From Gambelia wislizenii (taxonomy: Eukaryota > Chordata > Lepidosauria > Squamata > Crotaphytidae): a DNA stretch of 64,000 nt. The stretch spans positions 61,703,501 through 61,767,500 of the forward strand of contig JAUMIR010000001.1 of the NCBI GenBank assembly GCA_030847615.1, in the 5' to 3' direction. Of the stretch, positions 40,207-51,595 are shown one piece after another. Position 1 is the stretch's first letter, and every line of letters starts with the position of its first letter. A program made the position numbers and the translations under genes. A model generated the notes under the pieces. That model was not told the origin of the DNA, searched no databases, and saw nothing but the letters and a program-made list of their open reading frames with translations.

Positions 40207-41341
40207 TAAGAGTTCTAGGTGTGAATGATTTTCAAATTCTCACTCTCTGCAGTGTTAGAAATTTGGAGAGTGAAGGAAAATTTCATGAGGAGCTCAGAAT
40301 TCTTATTTGAAAGAACTACGTCTACATTTTGGGGCAGTTTGTGAAAATAATTGTGTGTCTATGTTACTCTAGAGTAGAAATACAATGTATGTGCTGCATG
40401 TAGCTTGAATCCTCTGTCTCCATATAAAAATCAGACCACCACTGCAGACTGGCTTAAATTAAATATCTCCAGAAATAGAAAGAGGCAATAGTAAGTAGAA
40501 ATGATCTCTTTCATTTTAATATCTGGCCTCCTCCTAGAGCACAAAATATGCTGTTTTCTGGGCAGAAAATGTTCCTGTGTTGAAAATGCTATTTTCCATG
40601 CAAAAATCCAAGTGTGAATTTTATATAGAATAAATCCCAAACTGAATAGTCTTCCAAAAGTGTGCCGTTTTCATAGTGGGAAGAAGTTTGCACTCATTGC
40701 TTCAAACATGAAATTAACATGAGTAAAGAATTGTATATCTAATTTGCACTTCATCTCCCATGCTACTTGGGAGATTCTGAGACTTGTAGTCCCAAAAAGT
40801 ATATTTCCCATGCTTTAATCTCAGTATTACTTTTGAAAAGAGGATTGGCATCCCTGAAGCATAAATCTCACCTTCTGGTAATATTGCAAAACTGAACCAA
40901 TTAAATGAATCTGGCTATGATTCTTTGGGGGTTGGACTGGATGACCCTTGTGGTTTCTTCAAGCACTGATTCTATTATTCTATGATTCAATAAGTCTCTG
41001 TCCTAGTGACAACAACTAGTAGAGATGGGAGCAGTGAATTTTGCTTGCTTATACAATGAAAAGGTGGAGAACTCACCATAGGGATTCTGACCATGTGGCA
41101 AAACTGATCTTTTAGTTTCATTTATGGACTGTCTATTTCTGGTTCATGCTGCTGGTTTATGCTGCTTTCTCATGCGTAGGTCCTTTCTGTCCTATTTCCA
41201 TGTGAATCTGCTATTTTTAAAATTGCCCAGGTGCACAAGCATGTGCACGTGCATGCACACACAAAACACATTTCAATTTTATCTAAGTGTATATTCCTAA
41301 ATGACGTTTCTTGCAAAATACACAATTCTCAAATGTATTTT
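40207..41341. other. Unassigned stretch with a short CR1 tail
   Basis: A CR1 tail (GGGGTTGGACTGGATGACCC, ATTCTATGATTC) lies at 40926-40990 on the plus strand. Otherwise no gene or repeat recognised. Confidence 0.45.
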
Positions 41342-41346
41342 CTCCC

Positions 41347-41657
41347 TGTCAAGTTTAGAGTTCCAACAGTTCAGCAATCCAGGCTTCAGAGTTAATTCAG
41401 CAAACCTTTATTACAGAAACTACAGAAAACATCATCCAGTGACTTTCATTGTCAGGACTGGCAGATCCTCACTAGTACAATATATTTAAGGCATGGCAAT
41501 TCCAAACGTTTTGGCGGACTCTAATCTCATTTGTTAATTTACCAAAACATTGTATTTTCTCAGGCTAACTTGCATCCATTTCTACACACTACACATCCTG
41601 TCATTCCCGCAACATAAAATCTCATGACAGGCAAGCTGGTTGTACCAGCAGCTGACA
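41347..41657 (-). mobile_element. Solo LTR (TGTCAG..TTGACA) with 5-bp target duplication
   Basis: 311 bp. Read on the minus strand it starts TGTCAGCTGCTGG and ends CTAAACTTGACA, flanked by CTCCC on both sides (41342-41346 and 41658-41662). It has a TATA-like AAATATATTG and an AATAAAGG poly(A) signal in the right order. No internal viral sequence remains. A second copy is at 48081-49079. Confidence 0.88.
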
Positions 41658-41662
41658 CTCCC

Positions 41663-43446
41663 CAAATAAAAGTTGGGAATAGCTGTACCTATTGAATTTG
41701 ACCAGTACAGGTATGATAGAATGTGATTTAACTCTGGATTGTATAAGATTTAACCACAATTTGAAAATTTCTTCATTTTTCTGGAAGGAAAGAATTAGAC
41801 ATTCTACAAATTAGAATGCATGAGGACACCAAAGTGTCCCTAGTTTAAAATGGACATATTACTCTTATTTTTCACCTTGGGAGAAATTTTATCCCACTCC
41901 TTCAAGTAAGAGAAGTCAACGTCATCTAAAAATCTCAGGTGCCAGGTAGCTGAGCATTGTGAAGTTAGCCATTTCTCCACATTGCCTAAGTCAATGCAGA
42001 AGTATGCAGCAAGCAATTTCCTAGCATTGCTACAATCAATACCAGGAAGTGAAGATGATTGTTTTTGTAGGAAGCATGTTTACAATGTATCTATAATTGG
42101 AATGCAAGCTGGCATGATTGAAAAGCTTGTGCTGTGAAGTTTCCAGCTTAATTTTTTCAGATTTAATGAGCCTGAATAAGTACTCAGACTATTGAACTTA
42201 TTGCCTCCCCCCCCCCCCCACTTTTGTGTTGGTTTGGTTTTGGTGTTGGTTTGCGGGGGCAGGGGGCAAATGAAAAGCAAGCAACATTGTGGACAGCTAG
42301 GAATTACTAAGGAAGCAATTGATCTCTAAAGAATAATAAATGATCAGGGCCCTAAACCTGTTAAGTGAGAGAATAATGAAAAACAGGTTTTCCCCAAACT
42401 TATTCCCCCCAATTTAAGTTAAAGAACTCAGGAGGACTTTTGTTAGTTCATTGATTTCTACATGGCATAGAACTCTTGTGGTGATTGGAAATGATGGGAT
42501 TTATAGTCTTGTCCTGTCCAACAACATCTGGGGACCAAAGTTGGGAAAAGTTGTTCAATGGGAGTCAATGCTTTGCCTTAGCATCCTTCTAATTAGGTCT
42601 TACTTGGTCTAGATTAGAGATGGAGAAGCATAATGGGTTGGTTGAAGCTTGGAGGAGCTGGACTTCCCAACCTGTGGACCTTTTGGGGCCACGTGATGTC
42701 AAGCATTATAGGCACAACAATGGTTTCTTTGGGTCTCTAGCAGAAGCAGCTGGTAGAGCTTTTTCCTTTTGTCTGTGGCCTTGGCTTCACTTTCCCCCTT
42801 CTCCCAAAGAAGAAGGGGAAAAGCGAAGTGCTCTTAGCTGGTGCTTCCAGGAGCTCTTGGAAGTTCCAACTGAGAAGTGGCTGGCTTTATTTCCCACTAG
42901 GCTTGCCAGAATGAAAACTGGAGAAGGCTTCTGTACCTTCAATAATTGTATAGAAGCAGAAATTTCACCATGTGTCACTTGTTACTTGGTTGTATGACAA
43001 GCAACACCTGGTAAAATTCCCTCCTCTACAAAACCATTAAAGATACAGGAGCCTTCTTCTGTTTTCACTCTGGTAATTCTACTTCCCATGCAGACTGGGA
43101 GCGAGGCATTTCATCCAGTGCTGCCAGGGGATGGCTAAGTCCATAGCGGAGCTAAGTTGGCTCCTGGAAGCAGCAGCTGAGAGCAAGAAATGGAACCCCT
43201 GCTACTGAGGCTCTAGTGGAAGTAGAGCTTTGGAGAAACAGTCAGACTTTGGGACTGGGTGGGGTGGAGATGTGTCCCCCCCATACTATGTTTTAGTTGT
43301 GGCTGAATTATTCAGTTAGCCTTCCTCTTCAGGTGATACAAATCTGAGTATCCTAAACATGCAAGAAAAGGAGCATACTGCTTCCACAAGCCTCCATCAT
43401 GATTTCTGTTACCCCAACCACTGATGCTGCCATGCTGCAGAAGTAG
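41663..43446. other. Unassigned intergenic stretch (1.8 kb)
   Basis: Contains a C14 run near 42207. The 125-codon ORF at 42620-42997 has no recognisable domain, and I do not call it. Confidence 0.4.
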
Positions 43447-43975
43447 ACTAGCACCCCCGTATCCACTGATTCACCAACCACTGATTCAATTATCTGCGGT
43501 TGGCGATGGAGGCGGAAGGGAGGGGTGGAAGAAGGATCTTGCCTCCTCCTCTCTTCCCCCAGGAGGGCTCCGGTCATGGTGGGGATGATGGCAGGGGCAA
43601 AGGGAGAAAAGAAGGGTAGAGAAAGAATTTTACCTCCCCCTACCTTCCCCCAGGGGGGCTCTGGTAGTGGTGGTGGCAGGGGCGGTGGCAGGGGGGTGGC
43701 TCCTCTCCATTACACATTGCCTGGCAGCAGCAGCATCATCACTCAGCCTGAGTGAAAGGCCTCTGCCTCTCCTGCTTCCTCCACTTCATTGTTCTCCCCC
43801 TCACAGCAGCACCAGAGGCAGGGAAAGGGAGAGGAAGAGAAGAGCTCACCTCCCTTCTCCCTTCCTCTGGGAGGGCTCCGGCTCTGGTGGTGGGGTAGTG
43901 GTGGGTGGCTTTCACTGTTATCTGCAGATTTCAGCATTCGGAAGTGGGGAAGGAACCAATCCCTCAGCGTGCTAC
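43447..43975. mobile_element. MITE-like element with GC-rich expanded interior
   Basis: Left end CCCCCGTATCCACTGATTCA matches the 22093 MITE. The interior is made of GGAGGGCTCCGG and CTTCCCCCAGG-type repeats (43555, 43648, 43866). The right end is uncertain (TATCTGCAGATTTCAGCATTC). Both-strand ORFs are compositional. Confidence 0.5.
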
Positions 43976-43981
43976 TATAAT

Positions 43982-44172
43982 GCATTTTGACACTGCTTTA
44001 ACTGCCGTGGTTGAATGCTAGGGAATTCTGGGATTTGTAGTTTTGTAAAATATTTAGCCTTCTCTGTCAGAGTGCTCTGGTACCACAATAAACTAGAAAC
44101 CCCAGGACTCCTTAGCATGGAGCCATGGTAGTTAAAGTGGTGTCGAAGTGCATTATTTCTACAGTATAGCAG
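43982..44172. mobile_element. Foldback MITE, TTTAACTGCC group
   Basis: Left arm TTTTGACACTGCTTTAACTGCC and TAGTTTTGTAAAAT; right arm GGTAGTTAAAGTGGTGTCGAA and CATTATTTCTACAGTATAG. Confidence 0.75.
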
Positions 44173-44766
44173 CAGCCCATGAGTAATTTCCATTACTCTC
44201 CTTTTTGAAGAGGAGAGACAGTCTCCTGTACAGCAACTCTGTAGACGAAAGGAGCACCAGAGAGACAACTGAAGATGAAAGGAGGAGGAACGAATTTGGG
44301 GTTTTACCTCTGTGTAGAACCAAAGCCCCAAGTCATCAGATCCTAGCAGGAACTACCAGCTCAACCCGGCTCAATTTGTGTAATCTATCTAGATAAAGAA
44401 ATAAAAAATAGGCTACCATGGTGGTGAGTGACATTTCTCTGCATGAGGAATCTAAGGAACCTGACTCAGAGCAATCAGATCAGGAAGAACCGTTGTTGTC
44501 AGCCAGCAGCCCCTTCCCAGAGCCTAAGCAATCAAGATCTGGCTCAGGCAATGCAGACTCTCTGGACAACAAGCACTCACTTCTGCCAGAGCAGATCAAT
44601 GCTAAAGGGAGGACTCTTTCCTTCGCACAGTGCAGCAAGACAATCAGCTGCCGAGAAAGAGCCAGAGCCCCATGCACTGACTTAAATAGCAGACACCAAG
44701 CAATTAACCTCCTGGCTGTCATGGTCAGCCAGCTATAAGAACTTTATAAGATAAGGCAAATAAAGC
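44173..44766. other. Unassigned intergenic stretch
   Basis: Two overlapping ORFs of 106 and 85 codons at 44418-44738 have no recognisable motif. AATAAAGCATCATAAAG near 44759 resembles a poly(A) signal, so this could be an LTR or UTR remnant. Confidence 0.35.
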
Positions 44767-45322
44767 ATCATAAAGCTGCCTAATGATCACAAAAGGGTGC
44801 GTGTACCACATGATGTTGCCCTTTCACAATCATGTCCAGTTAAAAAAAGTACATTTATGTTGACGGCTCAAGATATCAATTGACCCTGTGGTGCTTTTGT
44901 GTCAGCATTGCCGGCATTTGAAGCTTCACACCATTGTACTTACGTGAATGCAACATCAATGACTGGTCCAGCAAGAACACTTCCAGATGAGATCGTGACA
45001 TCCAGGTAGGTGATGCACTTTTTATGACCCTAACCAGTTTACTTGGAAGTTTTTAAGTGTGTTTCTGTGCTTTTTGAAACTTTTTGAGTGTTCATTTTGT
45101 TTTTATTTTTGAGGTTCCCATGGTAGGTATTCTCGCGAGAATCTATGGGATTTCAAACAAGGAAGTGAACGGAGCTCTGTTCACTCCTTGATTATTACCG
45201 GGAAGCCTTTTGCTGGGATATGAGGTAAGTGTGGCATGGGGAGTTCTTTTCCCAGCATAAACATGGCAAAGTTATGCTGGCAAAACAATGGGGTTTAGGG
45301 GAAGCGGTCTGATAAAGTCTCA
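44767..45322. mobile_element. GGAC-family MITE, left end eroded
   Basis: Same interior as 25412-25971 (GATGTTGCCCTTTCACA, GATGCACTTTTTATGACCC, GGAAGTGAACGGAGCTCTG, GGGGAGTTCTTTT). Right end GTCTGATAAAGTCT at 45309-45322. Confidence 0.78.
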
Positions 45323-46196
45323 GAATCTCCTAGCAATGGAGGACAGTTTTTGTTGCAGACAACTGACCAACAATTGTAGTTCTCTCTCTTGCATGCTTTG
45401 ATTTTTGAATGGACTGGCTATAAGGCATGCATCTTCTCTTTTTCCTTCCTTGGCATTGTTCTTCATGACAGCTTGTTTTTCATGAGCAACTTCAGAACAT
45501 TTCAGACCTTGATGCTACACCTTGTCTAACTGTCCGGGAAAGCAGCCAACGGGATGGATGATAAGATGAAGACACATAAGAAACAAGGCTTTGCAACAAC
45601 ACAGAAATAATGCAGAAGCACAGTACCAGTCCAATAGCAGAAATCAGGGGCAAGCCAAAGGTCCAAGAGTTCAGAGAGCATGTCAGTGAGTCCAGTCCAG
45701 GGTCAAGAGTTCCAGCAAGCAAGTCAGTGAGTCCAGTCCAAGATCAAGAGTTCCAGGTAAATCCAACATCTAGGAGGCAAGGTTTCAGGCAACAAGATAG
45801 TCAGAGTCAGATGCTTTCACCAAGGAACACAGATAGCCTCTGATGAAGAAGCTTGGTGTCTCACAGCTGTTTATGTTGACCCAGCTCCTGATCACAGCTG
45901 TTTGGTGAATGCTGAGTGTTTCTCATTTAATTTCCAGGATCGCCAGAGACACACCCTTTCTGATCTTCTCTGACTGGAAGTAGGTACCTGCTCTTCTATG
46001 TCTCCCAGGCCTGGACCCTAGGCTGCTGAAACATGGGCTCTGCTGTAGTTGGCATGACAGGGCTAGGTTCTGGTTCAGCCAGCTCTGCTGGAGCTGGCTC
46101 AGCCCCTTTGTCTCCTGAGTCCTCTGAGTCCTCAGCCTGGCTGGCCATGACACTAACCTATTCAACAGCACATGCATGACCTGGATTGTTGTGACT
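45323..46196. other. Unassigned stretch with a two-copy 42-bp repeat
   Basis: GTCAGTGAGTCCAGTCCA.G.TCAAGAGTTCCAG occurs at about 45681 and 45723. The region 45845-46170 may be an LTR or gene-like repeat but I cannot assign it. Confidence 0.45.
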
Positions 46197-46204
46197 CTCT
46201 TGTG

Positions 46205-46430
46205 CAGGGCCGGTTTAAGGGTCCTGCAGCACCTGCAGCCACAGGGGCCCCCATCATTGTGGGGGCCCCCATCGTAACCCTCCTCCTGCAAAAACATTAT
46301 TAGTAATAATCTGAATATCCTGTACTGTGAATAATTTAGGTTAGGTTAGGTTACATTGACCTGAGATAAACATATGAGCCCCCCAAATTAAAGTGTTGCA
46401 GGACCCCCAAAATTCCTTAAACCAACCCTG
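46205..46430. mobile_element. hAT MITE with 8-bp target duplication
   Basis: 226 bp. Ends CAGGGCCGGTTTAAGG and CCTTAAACCAACCCTG (inverted, two mismatches). Flanked by CTCTTGTG (46197-46204) and CTCCTGTG (46431-46438), 7 of 8 identical. CAGGG tips plus an 8-bp duplication are the hAT signature. Contains GGTTAGGTTAGGTTA. Confidence 0.87.
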
Positions 46431-46784
46431 CTCCTGTGATTACTCAGCCCTACCAGAGCCTGACTGCTCCCAGCACTTGTTGTTGCTAAATGGCATCACT
46501 GCCACATGGAGTGACAAAATGGAGTCAAACCCAAAGGCTGGAGCCATTTTGAGGTGGCACAAAGTCATGGATCCATCATGTTGCTTGCAAAAGGAAAGAA
46601 TCACCACCTGTACTAAACATTTGCCTATCAAAATGGTGCATTATCTTTTCAACTGTTATGATGAGGATACTGTCATCCTACAAGGAAGGACAGCAGTATC
46701 TTGTAAAAGGAAAGGGGTGGTGTTAGGATTTGTGGAGCAGCCATTGGAGTTGTAGAGGGCAGAGCAAGATGTGGAGGTGGGAGG

Positions 46785-47100
46785 CAGTATTGCTACTATG
46801 GGAGAAGGGATAGCAACAGGAGTTTTCTTGCCCCTAAACTGTTCTGTAGTACTAATAGCCTGACTAGGGTTGGCAATAGTGCCCTTGCCCAGTTGAAAAT
46901 GCTTCTGGTTAATGCCAGATCAGTAAATAGTAAAATGAGGCTATTCAGGATGATTATGTTGATCTGCTTTGTACCAGAGAGGCCAAGTTGGGGACTAATC
47001 TCTTCCAGGTTTCCCTACCAAAGTTCACTTGCAGTAATGGGTAAGACCTGGGGATGAGAAAGTTTTATTCTAATTTCATCCCCTGGGCCTATCCTGAAGT
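46785..47100 (+). pseudogene. LINE endonuclease N-terminal fragment, left of a MITE
   Basis: The plus strand reads LLVNARSVNSKM, the N-terminal APE block of L2/CR1-group ORF2, then degraded sequence. It is cut by the MITE at 47105-47663 and probably resumes at 47670-47880. Confidence 0.65.
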
Positions 47101-47104
47101 CTGT

Positions 47105-47663
47105 TGGGATTTGATCAGATGTGGTAAATAAGGACACCCAATGAATGCAAAAGTACACCAATTTGACACAACATTGTGCTTTTGCAATTTTGTGTGATAA
47201 ATTACAGTAGACTTTTTTTATTGATGAGCCAAGCCATGAATTGATCGACTGTGGCTTTTTTTAAAAAGTGTGATTGCGAGCATACAAAACCATGCCCTGT
47301 TCTACTGGCACAATTTCTGCATCAATAGGTGGTCCCTGCCAGAACACTTCTGGGTGAGAATGTGAAAACTAGGTATGGGATGTTCTTTTTATGAACCTCC
47401 CCATTTTGCAGGCAAGTTTTAAAGTGTGTTTCAGCGCTTGTGTGTTCATTTTGTTTTTTAATTTAGCTGTTTTTAGAGTTTTATGTGCACTCTCGTCGTC
47501 TTGTGAGAACTGCTGAGATCACACGCAACCACCAACATGGAAGTATGGGGCTGCTTTTTCACACTATTATGGCAATGTTTGATATAAAGGGTTCTTTTGC
47601 TGGCATGCTAACAGTTTAAAACATGATTGCAAAAGAATGTTTTTAGAGGCCTGTCTGATAAAG
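47105..47663. mobile_element. GGAC-family MITE, copy homologous to the YR target
   Basis: Left end GGGATTTGATCAGATG, right end CTGTCTGATAAAGTCC. Carries the undisturbed CTTGTGAGAACTGCTGAGATC at 47501-47521, the counterpart of the site split by the YR element. Confidence 0.82.
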
Positions 47664-47888
47664 TCCTTAGTATGAGTAGTTGAAAGTAGGTAGCTGAGAC
47701 AGAATAGGGATTATGTTGATGTACTGCCTGCCATGCAGCTTAGCAACCTCCCTTCATGAACTAGCTGGGGTGCTTTGTGGGTGGTGTTGGAATCCTTGTG
47801 GCTTATTGTGCTGAGGAGTTTCAGCATTCATGCTGCGATTGGCTCAGAATTTATTGTCTGCCATAGCAAACATAGGTCTATTCTAAAT

Positions 47889-48016
47889 TCTTTGGAGGTT
47901 TTTAAATAGAGGCGGGATCACCATCTGTCAGGAGTGTTTTGATTGTATCTTCCTGCATGGCAGGGGGTTGGACTCCATGGCCCTTGTGGTCTCAACTGTC
48001 TCTATGATTCTATGAT
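47889..48016 (+). mobile_element. CR1 LINE 3' tail
   Basis: CACCATCTGTCAGGAGTGTT, GCATGGCAGGGGGTTGGACT and a terminal ATGATTCTATGAT. Confidence 0.85.
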
Positions 48017-48080
48017 ATCCACCATTCTAAGCATGTCAGCTAGGAATGTGGAAGAGGGCCTTCTTGGTGATAACTCCTAG

Positions 48081-49079
48081 TGTCAAGTTAAGAGTTACAG
48101 CTGTCCAGAAATCCAGGCTTCAGAATAAATTCAGCAAACCTTATTGCAGAAACTGCAGCGAACATTGTCCACCGACTTTCATTGTGAGGACCGAGCATTC
48201 CTCATTAGTACAATACATTTAAGACATAGCAATTTCAAACCTTTTGGAAGGCTATAATCTCATGTGTTAATACAGTAAACCATTCTTCTTTCTCAGACTA
48301 TCTACCTTTCATTTCTACTCTCTGGAGATTATCAGGCAGGAAAGCAAATCTCCCACAATCTGTAGACCTGCCCCTGTCCTGACACAATAACCCTCACCAT
48401 CAGACATACCGTATTATCTGTCAAAAGGCAGCCTAGGAATGAACAGAGCTCTAACAGAGCTCCATTCACTTCCTGGACTGAAATCCCTCCTGTTTTCACG
48501 AGAAGACATGAGTGCAGGAAATTAAAAAAGAAAAAGAAAAATACACACACAAAAAGCGTTCAAAAAAGCACATACATACACTAAAAAAACCCCCAAGTAA
48601 CCCAGAGAGGGTACAAAGAAGAGGGTACCCTACCTGGCTCTTGTAATCCCACCCAGAAGTGTTCTGGTGGGAACACCCATTTACGCTGGAATCATGCCAG
48701 CAGAATGGGGCAGATTTTCACACAAATGCAATGGGAGATCAATTTTTGACTTCTCCCCAACAATAAAAAAGAAAAGAAAAAAGAACTCCCTCATAACAGC
48801 AGCAGAACACTTTCATAATGCTGGAGCATGATGTTGTATGATAATGAATCCCTTTTGTGATCTTATGGCATTGTTACAACCCCGCTTTTGATGCATCTGA
48901 AAATCTCCTGTTTTCCCACTACACTGACCTTTACATACCAGAGCTAGATTAACAACCAGGAATATGATAACAAGCAGGCTAGATATGTGTTCCCCAAGAT
49001 CCACTATACTACTATGCACCCCATCATTCCAACATGATAAATCTCATGGCAGGCATGCTGGTTGTACCAGCACCTGATA
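48081..49079 (-). mobile_element. Second solo LTR, split by a ~0.68-kb insertion
   Basis: Left part 48081-48320 matches 41347-41590 (AATCCAGGCTTCAGA, GACTTTCATTGTGAGGAC, TAGTACAATACATTTAAG). The right part 49005-49079 matches the other side (ATAAATCTCATGGCAGGC, TGGTTGTACCAGCA). Flanks CCTAG and TCTAG may be the target duplication. No viral genes. Confidence 0.75.
48321..49004 (-). mobile_element. Insertion in the LTR, GGAC-family-like MITE
   Basis: The inserted DNA contains minus-strand landmarks of the GGAC family (GAGCTCCATTCACTTCCTGG near 48458; AAGTAACCCAGAGAGGGTAC near 48594). It begins near GGAGATTATCAGGCA. The right end is unclear; later parts (48760-49000) may be a second insertion. 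Confidence 0.55.
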
Positions 49080-49590
49080 TCTAGGCTGTTGAACTCACTT
49101 CCTAAGAAGGACAGTATCCTGAAGGGGTACTCTGGTTATGACAAAGCCTGGATGGCTTACCCACCATATAGGCAAAAGGAACGGAAACTCAATTGATTGC
49201 TCTAATTAAAACATTGATGGTCTTGTGACAACCTTGTAAGGTTAGACAGGAGGGGGTGTGAGGAGAGATTTCTTTAAGATATGGAATGCAGAATGGTCAC
49301 TTGTTTGCATGATTGAATTATTGCTTGAAATGCCTAAGGCTGGAAGAAACCATTAGCACATACCCCTTAATGACTGGATTGTTAGCACAAACCCATTACT
49401 GTGGTGGTGGTGGGGTTTCTGCATAATCTTAACTTGGGTTTTCCCAGAGTTATATTTCTAGACACACCCTAGGTCATCATGATCTTTGGCTGACCTCTGG
49501 TCTGCCTGACCTCCAACCCAAAGTGACCCCCAAAAGTGTCTAATATGTCCAGTTATGGAATCTTATGGGGAAGGATAGTAGGGTGGTATA
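49080..49590. other. Unassigned intergenic stretch
   Basis: No gene or repeat recognised. Confidence 0.35.
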
Positions 49591-49594
49591 CTAG

Positions 49595-49712
49595 CACTTG
49601 TAAGTTTTTATCTATATGTATGTGTTTTTAAAAATCTGAGTCTGTTTTAGTTTTTGTGTGCCACCTTGTCCCAGTACTGGAAGATAAAGCAGGATACAAA
49701 TAAACAAAGAAC
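49595..49712 (+). mobile_element. L2-like LINE 3' tail
   Basis: TTTTGTGTGCCACCTTGTCC and AAGCAGGATACAAATAAAC, the L2-like end motif. Confidence 0.55.
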
Positions 49713-50866
49713 AGCAGCCTTTATTCCCCATATAAAAGGTGACAGAGGCTTTGAAGAAACAGGGCAGGGTTAGCAATTCCTCATACTTAAAAATCTTTAG
49801 TCAACTCAGATTCACAAAACTTGAAGGATGTTCTCAATGCAGACACACAGCAAAAAAATAAAATAAATTACTAAAGGGGGCCGATTGTTGTGTCTCAGAA
49901 CAGACTCACATCCATGGCACTTTGATGCCTTGATACAATTGTAAATGAAAAATCCAGTGATAAATTGTCAGATTAGCAATGGAGTGAACTTTTCTTCTTT
50001 TCTTCTATAAATATGCTTGTAAGGAAGATTTCCCCCTTGTCTGACACTTTCACGATTATGAAGATAGTCACATTAATGTATTCCAGCCTGCATCTATGCT
50101 GTATTGGTTTGTCAGGCACACTGGCCTCAATATGTATTTAACTGAATATGATAACTGAAATGTGGTGGTGTGGGGGTTGAAACTATATCTCAACTGGCTG
50201 TTGTACTCAGATATCTGTATTCTGTGCAGGCAGTCAAGCAGAACAAATCGCCTGTTATCCTTAAGCAACTATGAAAAAGGTCTGGCTACAGTACTTAGTC
50301 ATGTGGCTGCAGGGCTGATTGGCTCACCTGTGAGACAGGTAGTGATAGAAGAGATAATGATGCACAGAATTTTAATAAGCTTTCCCTTTAGCTGTCCAAC
50401 CTTTACTGCTGCATCATGAATAGTTGTTTTCAGCTATAGCTGTGACAGGTGGCTAAAAGAGAGAATGACTTTTTGGTAGTGACCCCTTCCCATGGAACAC
50501 TCTCCCCAGATAGGTCTGCCTGGTGCCCATGGTGTGATATTTTTGGTGCCAGCTACAGATTTTTTTTATTTATTTATTTTTAAAGGCAGACCTGTCTTAC
50601 TTGACTGCTTGTTCCAAAATCTGAAAGTCCTTCAAAGACAGACAAAAGGAAAAGAGACTGAGCTCCAAAGACTAAGCTAGTGGCTTCTAGCACCACCCCC
50701 AAGCAAGTTAGTGACTCAGCCGAAGCCTCCCACCGCATTACCTGGCCTTACACCTGCTCTCTATAATATTTCATAATTGGTGATAATTCGACACTTCACA
50801 AGGTCTAGTAGACCAGGGAAGACCAAAAATGAGGTCAGGTGGAGGTCACCAGGACCTAAACGAAGG
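49713..50866. other. Unassigned intergenic stretch
   Basis: No gene or repeat recognised. Confidence 0.35.
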
Positions 50867-51595
50867 TGTCATGGAAAAATACCAATGGACATGTGCAAGA
50901 TCGGGTTAAGCGTGGGGGGCAGTAAACAATGCCATCATGGAGGCATGTGCTAATCCCCTCTTGGATGCACTGTCAATGAGTCATTCCTCACAAACAAACA
51001 AGTCACTGGAACCCCCATTATCACCAGAACACCATTCCTCGCCTATCCCACTATATGAAGGTTGTCATAAACCTATCAATTAGAATATCTCAGCCATTAG
51101 CAACAATTAACCAAGTCACTAAGTCATGGTTTCCTTTGTTTAATGGTGGGAAACCCATCTAAACATTGTTTTAAGCTCAAACACCCCTTCAGGACACGAA
51201 ATTGGGTATAAATATTAGCACCAGACAATAGCAATGTGTGCTACAGGTGGACACCGACATTCTGCTAGATTGCTGTACCACGCCCAGATCCAAGTCAAAG
51301 TCTTCTCTGCTGTATGAATGTCTGCTCTTCAGGACCCATCCATCCCAAACTATTCTTCTATCCAACTTTTCTGCTGTATAATTCCTCCTTAGCCTTATAT
51401 GCCTCTTGCATGTGTGAATGTGCCCTTATTATTTTTCAATAAAAAACATTTTATTTTATTTTACTTTACTCTGGAGTCTTGGCAGTTAGTACTGCTATAT
51501 GCAGGTGAAAAGATCCTACAAGTCACCAGACCTCTCACAGACACTCATTTGCATTATTGTAATTCCCCCAATTAATATCATAATTTTGGCATCAC
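50867..51595 (+). mobile_element. Probable LTR, single copy
   Basis: TG start near 50867 (TGTCATGGAAAAATACC), GGGTATAAATATTAG as TATA box (51208), TTTTTCAATAAAAAACA as poly(A) signal (about 51435), then a region ending TAATTTTGGCATCACGAGTGGG that resembles an LTR end plus primer-binding site. No gag-pol follows and no partner LTR is seen, so it is a solo or truncated LTR. Boundaries are inferred. Confidence 0.5.

Noticed and set aside
42620..42997. 125-codon ORF as a host exon
   Set aside because: No recognisable domain, no splice-site pattern, and a compositional ORF opposite.
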